This document shows positions 18,403 to 26,367 of a stretch of DNA of 64,000 nucleotides, one piece after another. Source of the stretch: CAVXFB01 sp963760935 (GTDB lineage Bacteria; Planctomycetota; Planctomycetia; Pirellulales; Thermoguttaceae); the NCBI GenBank assembly GCA_963760935.1, contig CAVXFB010000001.1:1-64000 (forward strand), read 5' to 3'. The notes below the pieces were generated by a model. That model worked only from the letters and a program-made list of their open reading frames with translations, searched no databases and had not been told where the DNA came from. Made by a program: the position numbers and the translations under genes. The number at the start of each line of letters is the position of its first letter. Position 1 is the first letter of the stretch.

Positions 18403-18579
18403 TCAAGCCTTGGCCTTCTGACGCACGACGTTCATCAATTCCGAATTCTTCACCCGGGCGTTGATGAACTCCACATACGAAGCAAACTCGCCTTTACGTC
18501 GCTGATACTCCGCCCACCGCTCAGCCTGGATGCGGTTTTTCATTTCCACACAGTCAAAAGTCTTTGTTTTCGTCGACAT
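18403..18579 (-). CDS. 58-residue antitoxin-like protein overlapping a PIN toxin gene
   Basis: A short frame on the minus strand, ATG at 18579 to TGA at 18403-18405. It encodes MSTKTKTFDCVEMKNRIQ followed by AERWAEYQRRKGEFASYVEF and INARVKNSELMNVVRQKAKA. It is mostly helical, rich in Lys and Arg, with the AER(W)..Y....GEF pattern common in small proteins paired with PIN toxins. Its start lies 26 bases inside the end of the PIN gene, so the two are coupled. It is too short for many gene callers. It should bind and inhibit the PIN protein. Function inferred from position and composition. Confidence 0.72.
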   Translation of the reverse strand: MSTKTKTFDCVEMKNRIQAERWAEYQRRKGEFASYVEFINARVKNSELMNVVRQKAKA

Positions 18580-19033
18580 CGCTCATCTCCATGGGGCTAT
18601 GGATCTCGATCGGCTGGTATCCTTTCAGTGCGTTGACTCCGTTGTACCTATGAATGCGGTCATAGTTGACGATGTGCCGAAAGTTCCAGCTTAGAATCAA
18701 ATCGGCTCGGCCAATGGTCGCTATAGCCACATGGAGTGCATCGGCCAAACTGGAACTACCGAGGATGCCAGCGTCAATATATGCTTGCGCCAATTGAGCG
18801 GATTCTTGGTCAGTAGTCACCAGAACAAGGTTTTCCGCTGCAATATCTCCGAGGACCTGTTGTATCTTCGCCGGAGCGCCAGCCAATTCATCCACCGTAA
18901 TCTGCGAGATCAAGACCACGAACTCACCGCGGCGCACTCGATCAAAGAACTGCCGACTGAAGACAGCAAATTCATCGTCCTCCGTTCCGCCAAACACCGA
19001 AGTGTCCACATACACGCGTATCTTTCGCATCAT
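18554..19033 (-). CDS. PIN-domain toxin
   Basis: A 159-residue PIN-fold RNase. Catalytic acidic residues are in VYVDTSVFGG (Asp9), the central VDELAGAP (Glu), SLADALHVAIA (Asp) and LSWNFRHIVN. It is gene one of a toxin-first pair: the 58-residue partner begins within its last codons. The layout parallels the PIN pair at 12.7-13.4 kb but the proteins are clearly diverged. Target RNA unknown. Confidence 0.82.
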   Translation of the reverse strand: MMRKIRVYVDTSVFGGTEDDEFAVFSRQFFDRVRRGEFVVLISQITVDELAGAPAKIQQVLGDIAAENLVLVTTDQESAQLAQAYIDAGILGSSSLADALHVAIATIGRADLILSWNFRHIVNYDRIHRYNGVNALKGYQPIEIHSPMEMSDVDENKDF

Positions 19034-19051
19034 CCGCTCTCCCCCGGCTCA

Positions 19052-19285
19052 TCATCGCCGCTTCTTCCGTCCGTTTTCCGGTTTGACTTCCAGATCGGTC
19101 ACTAAAAGCAGATCTACGATATTGAACGAATCGTCGGGTTGATAGACAATGGCGGTGCGACCGCTGGGAGAAACCATAATGAACTCGCGATGTACGACCG
19201 GCAACTGACGATCATCGGCCAAGTGCATCATGAAGGGATGAAACGGCTGTGCCTCGAAGAGCTTGCGAAGTTGATCGATAACCAT
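19052..19285 (-). CDS. Conserved 77-residue protein, unknown
   Basis: Starts at the ATG at 19285 (MVIDQLRKLFEAQPFHPF). The protein has a short helix, then beta-type blocks: MMHLADDRQLPVVHREFIMVSPSGRTAIVY, split here as MMHLADDRQLPV and HREFIMVSPSGRTAIVY, then DSFNIVDLLLVTDLEV. I recall similar short proteins as recurrent, uncharacterised, multi-copy genes in planctomycetes. It ends 18 bases before the PIN toxin gene on the same strand. No motif suggests a function. The longer upstream extension of the frame is antisense to the DUF62 gene end and is unlikely to be coding. Confidence 0.7.
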   Translation of the reverse strand: MVIDQLRKLFEAQPFHPFMMHLADDRQLPVVHREFIMVSPSGRTAIVYQPDDSFNIVDLLLVTDLEVKPENGRKKRR

Positions 19286-19413
19286 GCGCCAGCCTCTTTG
19301 TCGAAGGCGTTTTGACGGTCGATGCCCCATTTTATGGCAGCCCGCCCAGATGGTCAACAACGAACCCAACGGCGGATCGGCAGCTACTAATCCCCAATCC
19401 CTAATCCCTGCTC

Positions 19414-20199
19414 TCACTCCCACGCCAACGTCACCGGGGCGCCGACGCCGATACCGAGCCGATGGGCGGCGTTGTCGCGAACGATGGCCAATTCGAGCCG
19501 GCCGCCGGATCCGATGACAGCCACCAATGTTCCGCTGGCTTGCTCGGCGTACGATGGATAGATGCCCCACGTCTCGTAGATATTGCAGACAATGCAGGCA
19601 CGGCGGTCGGTGGGGCGGCCGGCGAGCATATCGGCCGTGATGTTCGTGATCAGATTGCCGAACGAGTCGACCTCGATGACCGCGCCGTCAATGCGGCTTT
19701 GACTTTCGCGGGCCACTGGCCAATCGATGCTAACCAGTTGTTGAAGGGGCGGCCCGAGCTTTTCAGGATTCAGGCCTAAGGCAAGCCGCGCCGCCACAGG
19801 CGCCATAATATCGCGGCCATGGAACGTCGTAGAGACGGGTTGGAGCCAGTACTCCGGCTCGGTGAGTTGGATCAGTGCTTGCGGCGGTTTTCGTTTCGCC
19901 AAACGGCTCAGCAGCCCGTTATCCGGAGCGATAAAGTGCTGTTGGCCGATCCGAGCGTAGACGATGGCCCGATCCGTGCCCACGCCGGGGTCGATCACTG
20001 CTACGTGGATCGTCTCGGGCGGAAACCAATCGGCCACGTCATCCAGCAGCAGCGCCGCGCGACGCACGTCCTGCGGCGGCACGTCGTGAGCGAGGTCGAC
20101 GATGGTGGCCGTCGGGTGCAGAGAGAGGATCACGCCCTTCATCGCCGCCACATAGTGGCCGCCAAGGCCGAAGTCGGTAAGCAGTGTTATAATGCTCAT
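19414..20199 (-). CDS. SAM hydroxide adenosyltransferase (DUF62) family
   Basis: A 261-residue protein of the fluorinase/chlorinase-like family. Bacterial members split SAM with water to adenosine and methionine. Signature blocks are ITLLTDFGLGGHYVAAMKG at the start (the TDFG Asp contacts the ribose), HDVPPQDVRRAAL, VAVIDPGVGTDRAIVY and PDNGLLS. The late DSFGNLITNI belongs to the beta-barrel domain. Residues follow the hydrolase pattern; I see no halogenase-type insertion. It begins 4 bases after the stop of gatB, so it is probably cotranscribed with the amidotransferase genes. Confidence 0.9.
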   Translation of the reverse strand: MSIITLLTDFGLGGHYVAAMKGVILSLHPTATIVDLAHDVPPQDVRRAALLLDDVADWFPPETIHVAVIDPGVGTDRAIVYARIGQQHFIAPDNGLLSRLAKRKPPQALIQLTEPEYWLQPVSTTFHGRDIMAPVAARLALGLNPEKLGPPLQQLVSIDWPVARESQSRIDGAVIEVDSFGNLITNITADMLAGRPTDRRACIVCNIYETWGIYPSYAEQASGTLVAVIGSGGRLELAIVRDNAAHRLGIGVGAPVTLAWE

Positions 20200-20203
20200 C
20201 GAG

Positions 20204-21735
20204 TCAACTCCCAGCCATTTGCCGAATAATCTCTAAGCACAGTTCACGGACACGAGCGGGATTGACGTTGGGATTCTCCTTCTTCGCCTGGCCAATGAGC
20301 GCGCCGATGCCTTTGAGCTTGCCCTCCTTCACCTCGGCGGCAACCTTCGGGTTCGCTAGCACGATTCGTTGGCAGAGTTCGACGACGGCCGCCTCATCGA
20401 CCTCCTCGATACCAACCGCGCGGATGGCTTCGGCCAAGGACTTGCCCGAAGACACCATCATGGCAAGCACCTCGCGTCCGCGGCTGGTTTCAAAGGCGCC
20501 GCCGCGCACCTTGCCGATCAATTCTGCCAGAGCCAGAGGGCCGACCGGGTATCGGCTAATGTCAACCTGTTGGTCGTTGAGCCAGCGGAGCACATCTTGT
20601 TGGATCCAATTGCCGGCCGCCTTGCCGTCGCCGCCGGCGTCCGCCACTTGGACGTAATAGTCGACCAGTGCCCGGCCCTGGTTCACCAGCACATCGCTAT
20701 CGTAGGGCGTTATGCCATAGGTCTGTTCGAGTCGCGTGCGCAGCGCGGCGGGCAACTCGCCCAACGACCCTCGCACCTGCTCCACTTCGGCCTCGGTCAC
20801 AGTGACGGGCACCAAGTCGGGGTCGGGGAAGTAGCGGTAGTCGCTCGATTCCTCCTTCGAGCGTTGCTCACGCGTGATCTGCGCGCCGTCGTCCCAGCCG
20901 CGCGTCGATTTGGGCACGTCGCCAAGCTTGTGGCCCGTTTCCTGCCACTCGCGCCACTGACGCTCGACCTCGTATGCCAGCGCCGCTCGACAGCGCGGAA
21001 GCTGTTCATATTTTTGACTTCCACGATCGGCGTGGCAATCTTGCCCTGCGGCGTATCGACGTGCAGGTTGATGTTGGCGTCCACCCGCAAGCTTCCCTCC
21101 TGCATATTGCAGTCGGAAACGCCGAGGTAGTTCAACAGCAATTTCAGTTCGGTGAGATACGCCTTGGCCTCGGCCGGCGAGCGCAGGTCGGGCTCGCTGA
21201 CGATTTCCAACAGCGGCGTGCCGGCGCGATTCAGATCAATGCGGCTGTCGGCCTTGCCGGCCTCCTCGTCGTGCATGCTCTTGCCAGCGTCCTCTTCGAG
21301 GTGGGCACGAATGATCCCGATCCGCCGCCGCGATGATGTCCCCTCGCCCTCCGGGAGAGGGCTAGGGTGAGGGCGATCGGCGAGGGCTTCGCCGCGCTGT
21401 TTCACTTCAATCTCCAGCCAACCGTTGCGACTCAGCGGCAGATCGAATTGGCTGATCTGATAGCCCTTCGGCAGGTCGGGATAATAGTAGTTCTTGCGAT
21501 CCCACTTCGTGAACTGTGGAATCTCGCAATTGAGCGCCACGGCCGTCTTCAGCGACAAAGCGAACGCCATCCGATTCATCACCGGCAGCGAGCCGGGCAT
21601 GCCGATGCAAACCGGGCAGGTCTGCGTATTCGGCGGCGCCCCAAACTTCGTGCTGCACCCGCAGAACATCTTGCTCTCCGTGAGCAACTGCACGTGAACT
21701 TCCAGGCCGATGATAATCGTGTAGGACTCGGACAT
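20204..21735 (-). CDS. gatB: Asp-tRNA(Asn)/Glu-tRNA(Gln) amidotransferase subunit B, one frameshift and an in-frame repeat
   Basis: GatB phosphorylates or activates misacylated tRNA so that ammonia from GatA can amidate it. The N-terminal half is clear: IGLEVHVQLLTESKMFCGCS, then CPVCIGMPGSLPV (zinc cysteines), KNYYYPDLPKGYQISQ and HLEEDAGKSMHDE. One G is missing near 20985 (after FRAVER). The frame then carries on as PKSTRGWDD, SDYRYFPDPDLVP and the YqeY-like tail (GALIGQAKKENPNVNP). Between GEALADR and RRIGI sits PHPSPLPEGEG, encoded by a palindromic repeat at 21341-21373. The family has only a short loop there. The indel is probably an assembly error; the repeat looks genuine. Confidence 0.92.
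21341..21373. repeat. PHPSPLPEGEG-type palindromic repeat inside gatB
   Basis: 33 bases forming a hairpin of the CCCTCxCCCT...AGGGTGAGGG type. The same sequence family is seen at 26141-26302 and 52431-52466. Here it is in frame within gatB, coding PHPSPLPEGEG on the minus strand. Confidence 0.8.
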
Positions 21736-21786
21736 GGCAAAACCGGGACATTAAAAGTCAAGTTATGAACGCAGCAACCTTTCGGC

Positions 21787-23353
21787 CTAGCAGGCTTGCG
21801 TGAATGGTGGCCGCTTCGTGTGCCAGTCGGTGGCTTGTTGGAACATATGGGCGCCGCGGAGGAGGCGATCTTCGGCAAACGGCGGCGCCTGCAATTGCAA
21901 ACCGATCGGCAGGCCCGTTGAACTGAAGCCACAGGGAATCGAAATGCCGCCGATGCCGGCCAGATTCGTGCTCGCCGTGTAAAGGTCGAACAAGTACATG
22001 GCCAAGGGATCGTCGACACGCTCACCGAGCTTGAAGGCGGGCGTCGGCGTCACGGGGCCAATGATCAGATCGACCTCGCCGAATACCCTATCAAAATCCT
22101 CGCGGATCAGCCGGCGCACTTGGAGCGCCTTTCTTGTAATATGCGTCGTAATAGCCGGCACTCAGTGCATAGGTGCCGAGCATGATGCGGCGCTTCACCT
22201 CGGCGCCAAATCCTTCCGAGCGGCTGCGGCGATACATCTGTACCAGGGCGTTGTCTGACGCTGCGGAAAAGGGGACAGTCCCCATTTGTGCGAAGCACCC
22301 TTCGGGCCGTTCCGGCAAGTGGGGACTGTCCCCTTTTCCGCTCTTGGCCGTACGATGGCCATAGTGCACGCCGTCGTAGCGTGCCAGATTGCTCGACGCC
22401 TCGCAGGGAGCAATGATGTAATACGTGGCAACCGCATATTTGCTGTGCGGCAGCGAAACTTCTTTGATCGTCGCACCCAGCGACTGGTAAACCCCTACCG
22501 CCTCACGCACGCCCGCCTCGACCTCGGCGTCGAGCCCCTCGCCAAAATGCTCGCGCACCAACCCCAGCCGCAAGCCTTCAAGCGGCTGACGGACTGTCTG
22601 GCGGTAGTTCGGCACGGGCACATCGACTGACGTCGAGTCCAAGGGATCGTGTCCGGCCAGCACTTGCAGAAGTAGGGCGCAGTCCTCGGCCGTTTGGCCG
22701 AACGGGCCGATCTGGTCGAGGCTGCTGGCAAACGCCACTAGCCCATAGCGGCTTACACGCCCATAGGTCGGCTTCATGCCCGAGATGCCGCACAGCCCGG
22801 CCGGACAGCGGATCGAGCCGCCCGTATCGGTGCCCACGGCCAGCGGCGCCATGCGAGCGGCCACGCTGACCGCCGAGCCGCCGCTCGAACCGCCGGGCAC
22901 GCGTGTTACGTCCCAGGGGTTTCGCGTGGCAAAAAAGGCGGAGTTCTCGTTCGATCCGCCCATGGCGAACTCGTCCATGTTGGTCCGGCCGATCAGCACA
23001 GCATCGGCGGCCTTCAACTTGGCGACGACCGTGGCGTCATAAGGAGGGCGGAAATTCTCCAGCATCCGCGAAGCACACGTCGTCGGCTCGCCTTGCGTGC
23101 ACAACACGTCTTTGACGGCGACCGGCAATCCGGCCAGCATGCCTACGGGCTTGCCGGCCTTGCGGCGTTGATCGATGGCTTCGGCCTGGGCGAGTGCGGC
23201 GGGCGGATCGACTCTCAGGAAGGCACGCACGGCGCCGTCGTGACGCTCGATCTGGTCCAGATATGCCTGGGTAACTTCGGCCGACGTGACCGCCCCGGTA
23301 GAAAGACGGTGGACAAGTTCCGTGGCGTTGCAGTCGGCGATCATTCGGCCCAT
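21787..23353 (-). CDS. gatA: Asp/Glu-tRNA amidotransferase subunit A, one frameshift and an in-frame repeat
   Basis: Amidase subunit that frees ammonia from glutamine for GatB. I start at the ATG at 23353 (23344 is possible). The Ser-cisSer-Lys triad region is intact: GLPVAVKDVLCTQG (Lys), PGGSSGGSAVSVAA and GTDTGGSIRCPAGLCG. The late SEGFGAEVKRRIMLGTYALS block is present. One extra G near 22125 (AAAGGCGCTC) breaks the frame after YYDAYYKK; it resumes as ALQVRRLIREDFDRVF to the end. Between HYGHRT and NALVQMY about 25-30 residues are added by a 79-base palindromic repeat at 22263-22341. GatA of other bacteria has only a few residues there. Confidence 0.92.
22263..22341. repeat. 79-base palindromic repeat inserted in gatA
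   Basis: Perfect 21-base inverted arms at 22263-22283 and 22321-22341, each containing its own small palindrome GGGGACAGTCCCC, flank a 37-base centre. The centre (TTGTGCGAAGCACCC ... GGGCCGTTCCGGCAAG) is shared with a second copy at 23750-23822. It is open in the gatA frame and adds a peptide with KGDSPHLPERPEG and MGTVPF. Confidence 0.92.
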
Positions 23354-23441
23354 GCCTTTTCTGTACGGTGGCTCGACGGGCGCCGACGCACAGTGTTGGT
23401 CGGCGAATCCCACGGTCGTTAGCCGGCTTTGTGTCGCTCCC

Positions 23442-23735
23442 TTACGCGTCGCCCAATACGGCCGGAACCAGATAACACTCGTCGTCCCGATGCGGCGCGT
23501 TGGCCAAGGCCGAATCGCGCGACAGGCTGGGCCGCACGGCATCGTCACGCAAAACGTTGGCAACGTCCAGTGCGTGGGCCATCGGCTCGATGTCCTTGGT
23601 GTCCAACTCCGAGAGCAAATCCACGTAACCGAGGATCTCGCTGATCTGGCTGGTCATGCGGTCAAGCTCGTCGTCCGAAAGCTGAAGCCGGGCCAGCAGA
23701 GAAACTTTCTCAACTTCGGCGCGTGAAATTGACAT
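23442..23735 (-). CDS. gatC: Asp/Glu-tRNA amidotransferase subunit C
   Basis: A 97-residue small subunit that wraps GatA and GatB together. It starts at the ATG at 23735 (MSISRAEVEKVSLLARLQLS). The family pattern is clear: VEKVSLLARLQLSDDEL, QISEILGYVDLLSELDT, IEPMAHALDVANVLRDD, and the tail LANAPHRDDECYLVPAVLG. It precedes gatA by about 90 bases in a GatCAB order. A second copy of the gatA repeat fills the space just upstream (23750-23822), between rpmB and gatC. Confidence 0.94.
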   Translation of the reverse strand: MSISRAEVEKVSLLARLQLSDDELDRMTSQISEILGYVDLLSELDTKDIEPMAHALDVANVLRDDAVRPSLSRDSALANAPHRDDECYLVPAVLGDA

Positions 23736-23749
23736 GGCGCGAAATTCGG

Positions 23750-23822
23750 CGAGGGGGCTCTCCCCAATTGTGCGAAGCACCCGAAGGGCCGTTCCGGCAA
23801 GAGGGGACCGTCCCCTCTCGCT
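23750..23822. repeat. Second copy of the gatA palindromic repeat, rpmB-gatC spacer
   Basis: 73 bases with the same centre as 22263-22341 in the same orientation, about 1.4 kb away. The arms are less perfect here (GAGGGGGCTCTCCCC against GAGGGGACCGTCCCCTC). It lies between the rpmB stop and the gatC start, where it could form a transcript hairpin. Confidence 0.88.
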
Positions 23823-23828
23823 TCTGAG

Positions 23829-24104
23829 CTACTTCGTCGCAGGCGCCGCCGGAAGTTTGAAGGGCGTATGGTGAATCCGCTTCGTCACCGCGCCGCTGCG
23901 AATGCATTGCGTACAAACGCGCATCTTCTTTCGGGTGCCGTTGGCCGTGGTCACATGCACGTTCTGTAGGTTCGGGCGAAACTTGCGGCGGCTAATGCCG
24001 GTCACCTTAGTGCCCACCCCACCGAGGTACTTGGCCTTACCGCGATGGGTCACCTGATTACCCAGGGCGGGCTTTTTTCCGCATACTTCACATTGCTGAG
24101 CCAT
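23829..24104 (-). CDS. rpmB: 50S ribosomal protein L28, zinc-cysteine form
   Basis: A 91-residue ribosomal protein from the ATG at 24104 (MAQQCEVCGKKP). The two cysteine pairs CEVC (5-8) and CTQC (64-67) mark the zinc-binding (C+) version. GISRRKFRPNLQNVHV matches the L28 core and KKMRVCTQCIRSGAV the second zinc knuckle. The C-terminal IHHTPFKLPAAPATK is an extension. It is the first gene of the run rpmB-gatC-gatA-gatB-DUF62 on the minus strand. A repeat hairpin lies in the following spacer. Confidence 0.96.
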   Translation of the reverse strand: MAQQCEVCGKKPALGNQVTHRGKAKYLGGVGTKVTGISRRKFRPNLQNVHVTTANGTRKKMRVCTQCIRSGAVTKRIHHTPFKLPAAPATK

Positions 24105-24272
24105 ACGACTGCGTCTCCCACTAAGCCTCTGAGGCGGCAAGGCCGAAACTCTCACTATATCGTCTCTCCGGTAGGATGCAAGTGGGACCTCCGGCCCGTT
24201 CGGAGCTGCGGAGTCGCCGACCTGAGCCCGGCCTATACTTCTTTGAAGGGACGCCAATTGGACGGAGGCCCA

Positions 24273-24803
24273 ATGCCCATGCCACTCTTCCGGTCGGTAA
24301 GCGATTTGGTGACTGGCGCCGATATGCTCCGCCGCCACCGCTACGGAATCATTGACGTCGCCGATGGTCAACTGCGTGGTGTGACGCTTCGGCCGTTTCC
24401 CAAAATTGTTTCCGCGCCGGGCGTCGCATTGGTGGGTCGGTGGCGACATCGGCATGTGACAGGTGACCATCTGCGGCTGTTCTACAACCAGACTTGGCGA
24501 TTTCCCAATTTTCTGGTGCTCAAGTACATCGAGTCGGCGCGAAACACAAGCTACCGCACGTTGGTTCGAGCGCTGGCCGTGTTGGACGAGATTGCCCGGC
24601 TGAAGAAGAGCGATGCTCTGTTGTGCGACGTGAGCAATCGGCGGATATCGACAAGGCTAATGGCCCGTCACGGCTGGCAGCCTCACTGTCCATCCCGGTT
24701 CCATCGGCACTACATCAAGCGGTTCTACGGCGACTATGATTCGCCGGCGAGTGTACCGCTGAGTCTACCAGTGCCATTGCTAAAGCCGGTCAGCACCACG
24801 TAG
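24273..24803 (+). CDS. Conserved hypothetical protein, perhaps planctomycete-specific
   Basis: A 176-residue cytoplasmic protein starting at the ATG at 24273 (MPMPLFRSVSDLVTGADMLRRHRYGIID). The middle reads HLRLFYNQTWRFPNFLVLKYIESARNT, seen as two blocks, then VLDEIARLKKSDALLCDVSNRRIS and MARHGWQPHCPSRFHRHYIKRFYGDY. The last two blocks look strongly conserved by their aromatic and charged content, and resemble an acetyltransferase-like C-terminal half, but I see no acetyl-CoA P-loop. I recall relatives in planctomycetes without a known role. It is divergent from rpmB. Confidence 0.66.
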   Translation: MPMPLFRSVSDLVTGADMLRRHRYGIIDVADGQLRGVTLRPFPKIVSAPGVALVGRWRHRHVTGDHLRLFYNQTWRFPNFLVLKYIESARNTSYRTLVRALAVLDEIARLKKSDALLCDVSNRRISTRLMARHGWQPHCPSRFHRHYIKRFYGDYDSPASVPLSLPVPLLKPVSTT

Positions 24804-24823
24804 ACGGTTACGGCGTGCTTGAC

Positions 24824-26086
24824 TCACCTGGAACTGAACGCCCCGAGAATCAGCCGCCATGTCCCGAGCATCAGCGCCATAAGCGCGGGGCAGACAAGCA
24901 TCAAGAGCGGCACGAACCAACCGATTGTAAACAACGGTTCCGTATAGTTCCACACGGCCGGCCAGCGAACGATTACAAAGAGCGTGGCCAAGCAAAGGAA
25001 CGGGCCATAGGGAATCTCGCGGTCGCGGAACAGAATTAGCCGCAACAGGCCGACCACCAGGCCGGCGAAGGGCGCCAAGAAGAAGATCACCAGGCAGGGC
25101 TGCCAACCCAGAAACGCGCCGATCATTGCCATCAGCGTGACGTCGCCGAAACCCATTGCTTCGCGGCGCAAGGCGGCCGTGGCGACCACGCGCACCAGCC
25201 ACACCAGCCCGCCGCTGGCCGCCATGCCGACCAGCGCACTTAGCAGTGCCTGCCATGCGATGTCGCCGCGATACCAAAACACGACAATCATTACCGCAAC
25301 GAGTAGCGCCATCCGGAGTATCCGATAACTCGCGGGCTCGCGAGCAATCCGAGCCCCGCACAGCGTGAGCGCCCGTCGCCAGCCATGTCGCGGATACCAC
25401 GTCCGAGGCAGCAACGCCGCGCACCAAAGCCACCAGCAAGAAAGTCCTAAGACAAGCGGCCAGACTCGAGGGAAACCGTCCAACGATACTGGCCAACTGT
25501 TGGGCGAGGCCAAGTGCAGAAATCGCAAGTCCAACTGCTTGCCCACCGGGAGAACCGCATCAATCAGCCGCGATGCCGGCCACCCGACGGCCACGAACAG
25601 CCCGAGCAGCGTCCCGGGAATCGTGATCTCGTCCGGAATGATCATTTCGTCGACGTCGATCATCGATGCCGCCAACATCAGGGCGATCAACGCGACTTGG
25701 GCGACAAACTGAAGATGCAGTATCAGAGGGAGCCCTACCACGGCAAGCGGCATGCCACGCGGCAGAAGCCCGCCGATGCCAACCTCCCACCAATACAGCC
25801 AAGCCAAGCCGGCGCCCGCGCACAGTTCCAACAGCATCGGCCGAATCCAAAAACCGGCGCCGTGCAGTTGTGCCTCCCGCCGCAGTCCCAGCCAACCGAA
25901 GACCGGCAGCCGGTCGAAAAGCCGCCGCCGCGGCGCCAACGGATCGGGCCGCGACCAAGGGCTGATCGGCCGCGGAAACCAAGCCAATCGGTAGATTGCC
26001 AGATTTACCCCGCTACCAATGAATGCGCCGAGCACGAACACAACAGCAAGGCGAATCTCCAAAGGCGCGGCAAACATGGCGTTCAT
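24824..26086 (-). CDS. Prepilin-type peptidase A24 family membrane protein
   Basis: A 420-residue inner-membrane aspartyl protease-like protein starting at the ATG at 26086. Multiple membrane helices are visible from residue 12. The first catalytic Asp candidates are in SMIDVDEMIIPDEITIP (Asp144/146). The GxGD motif is GFGDVTLMAMIGAFLGWQ, GFGD at 312-315. The N-terminal half has RLPVFGWLGLRR, as in PilD, but lacks the two CxxC zinc pairs. A 150-residue stretch between the two active-site parts is longer than usual. Such enzymes cut type IV pilin-like signal peptides, abundant in planctomycetes. No pilus gene is adjacent. Confidence 0.85.
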   Translation of the reverse strand: MNAMFAAPLEIRLAVVFVLGAFIGSGVNLAIYRLAWFPRPISPWSRPDPLAPRRRLFDRLPVFGWLGLRREAQLHGAGFWIRPMLLELCAGAGLAWLYWWEVGIGGLLPRGMPLAVVGLPLILHLQFVAQVALIALMLAASMIDVDEMIIPDEITIPGTLLGLFVAVGWPASRLIDAVLPVGKQLDLRFLHLASPNSWPVSLDGFPRVWPLVLGLSCWWLWCAALLPRTWYPRHGWRRALTLCGARIAREPASYRILRMALLVAVMIVVFWYRGDIAWQALLSALVGMAASGGLVWLVRVVATAALRREAMGFGDVTLMAMIGAFLGWQPCLVIFFLAPFAGLVVGLLRLILFRDREIPYGPFLCLATLFVIVRWPAVWNYTEPLFTIGWFVPLLMLVCPALMALMLGTWRLILGAFSSR

Positions 26087-26140
26087 AATCCAGCACCGAT
26101 CCTTCCGCGTGCGACCCGTTTCCCGGCTCTCAGCACCTAT

Positions 26141-26302
26141 AAGAAGGTATTTCAGAACTCCCCTCTCCCGACCAACCTTCGGTCGGTGCCCGGAGAGGGG
26201 CCGGGGGTGAGGGCGGAGCCTCCGGCAAACCCGGTAAATTGCCCTCACCCTAACCTCTCCCAAAGAGAGAGGGGACCCGTATTGAAACAACTTCTAAGAG
26301 TT
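26141..26302. repeat. Long imperfect inverted repeat of the CCCTCACCC type
   Basis: About 160 bases. Outer arms (AGAAGGTATTTCAGAACTCCCCTCTC and the reverse near 26275-26302) are imperfect inverted copies. The inside holds CCCTCTCC...GGAGAGGGG...GGTGAGGG and its inverse CCCTCACCCTAACCTCTCC. It lies between the mutS stop and the peptidase gene start. Confidence 0.8.
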
Positions 26303-26367
26303 TAGCTCGGCGTTTATGCCCACAAACTGCATTTCATCCACGCCCGTTCGATCACCGGGCATGCCCG

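Noticed and set aside
24105..24470. N-terminal extension of rpmB
   Set aside because: L28 begins MAQQCEVCGKK at 24104; the extension has no L28 similarity and overlaps the divergent gene.
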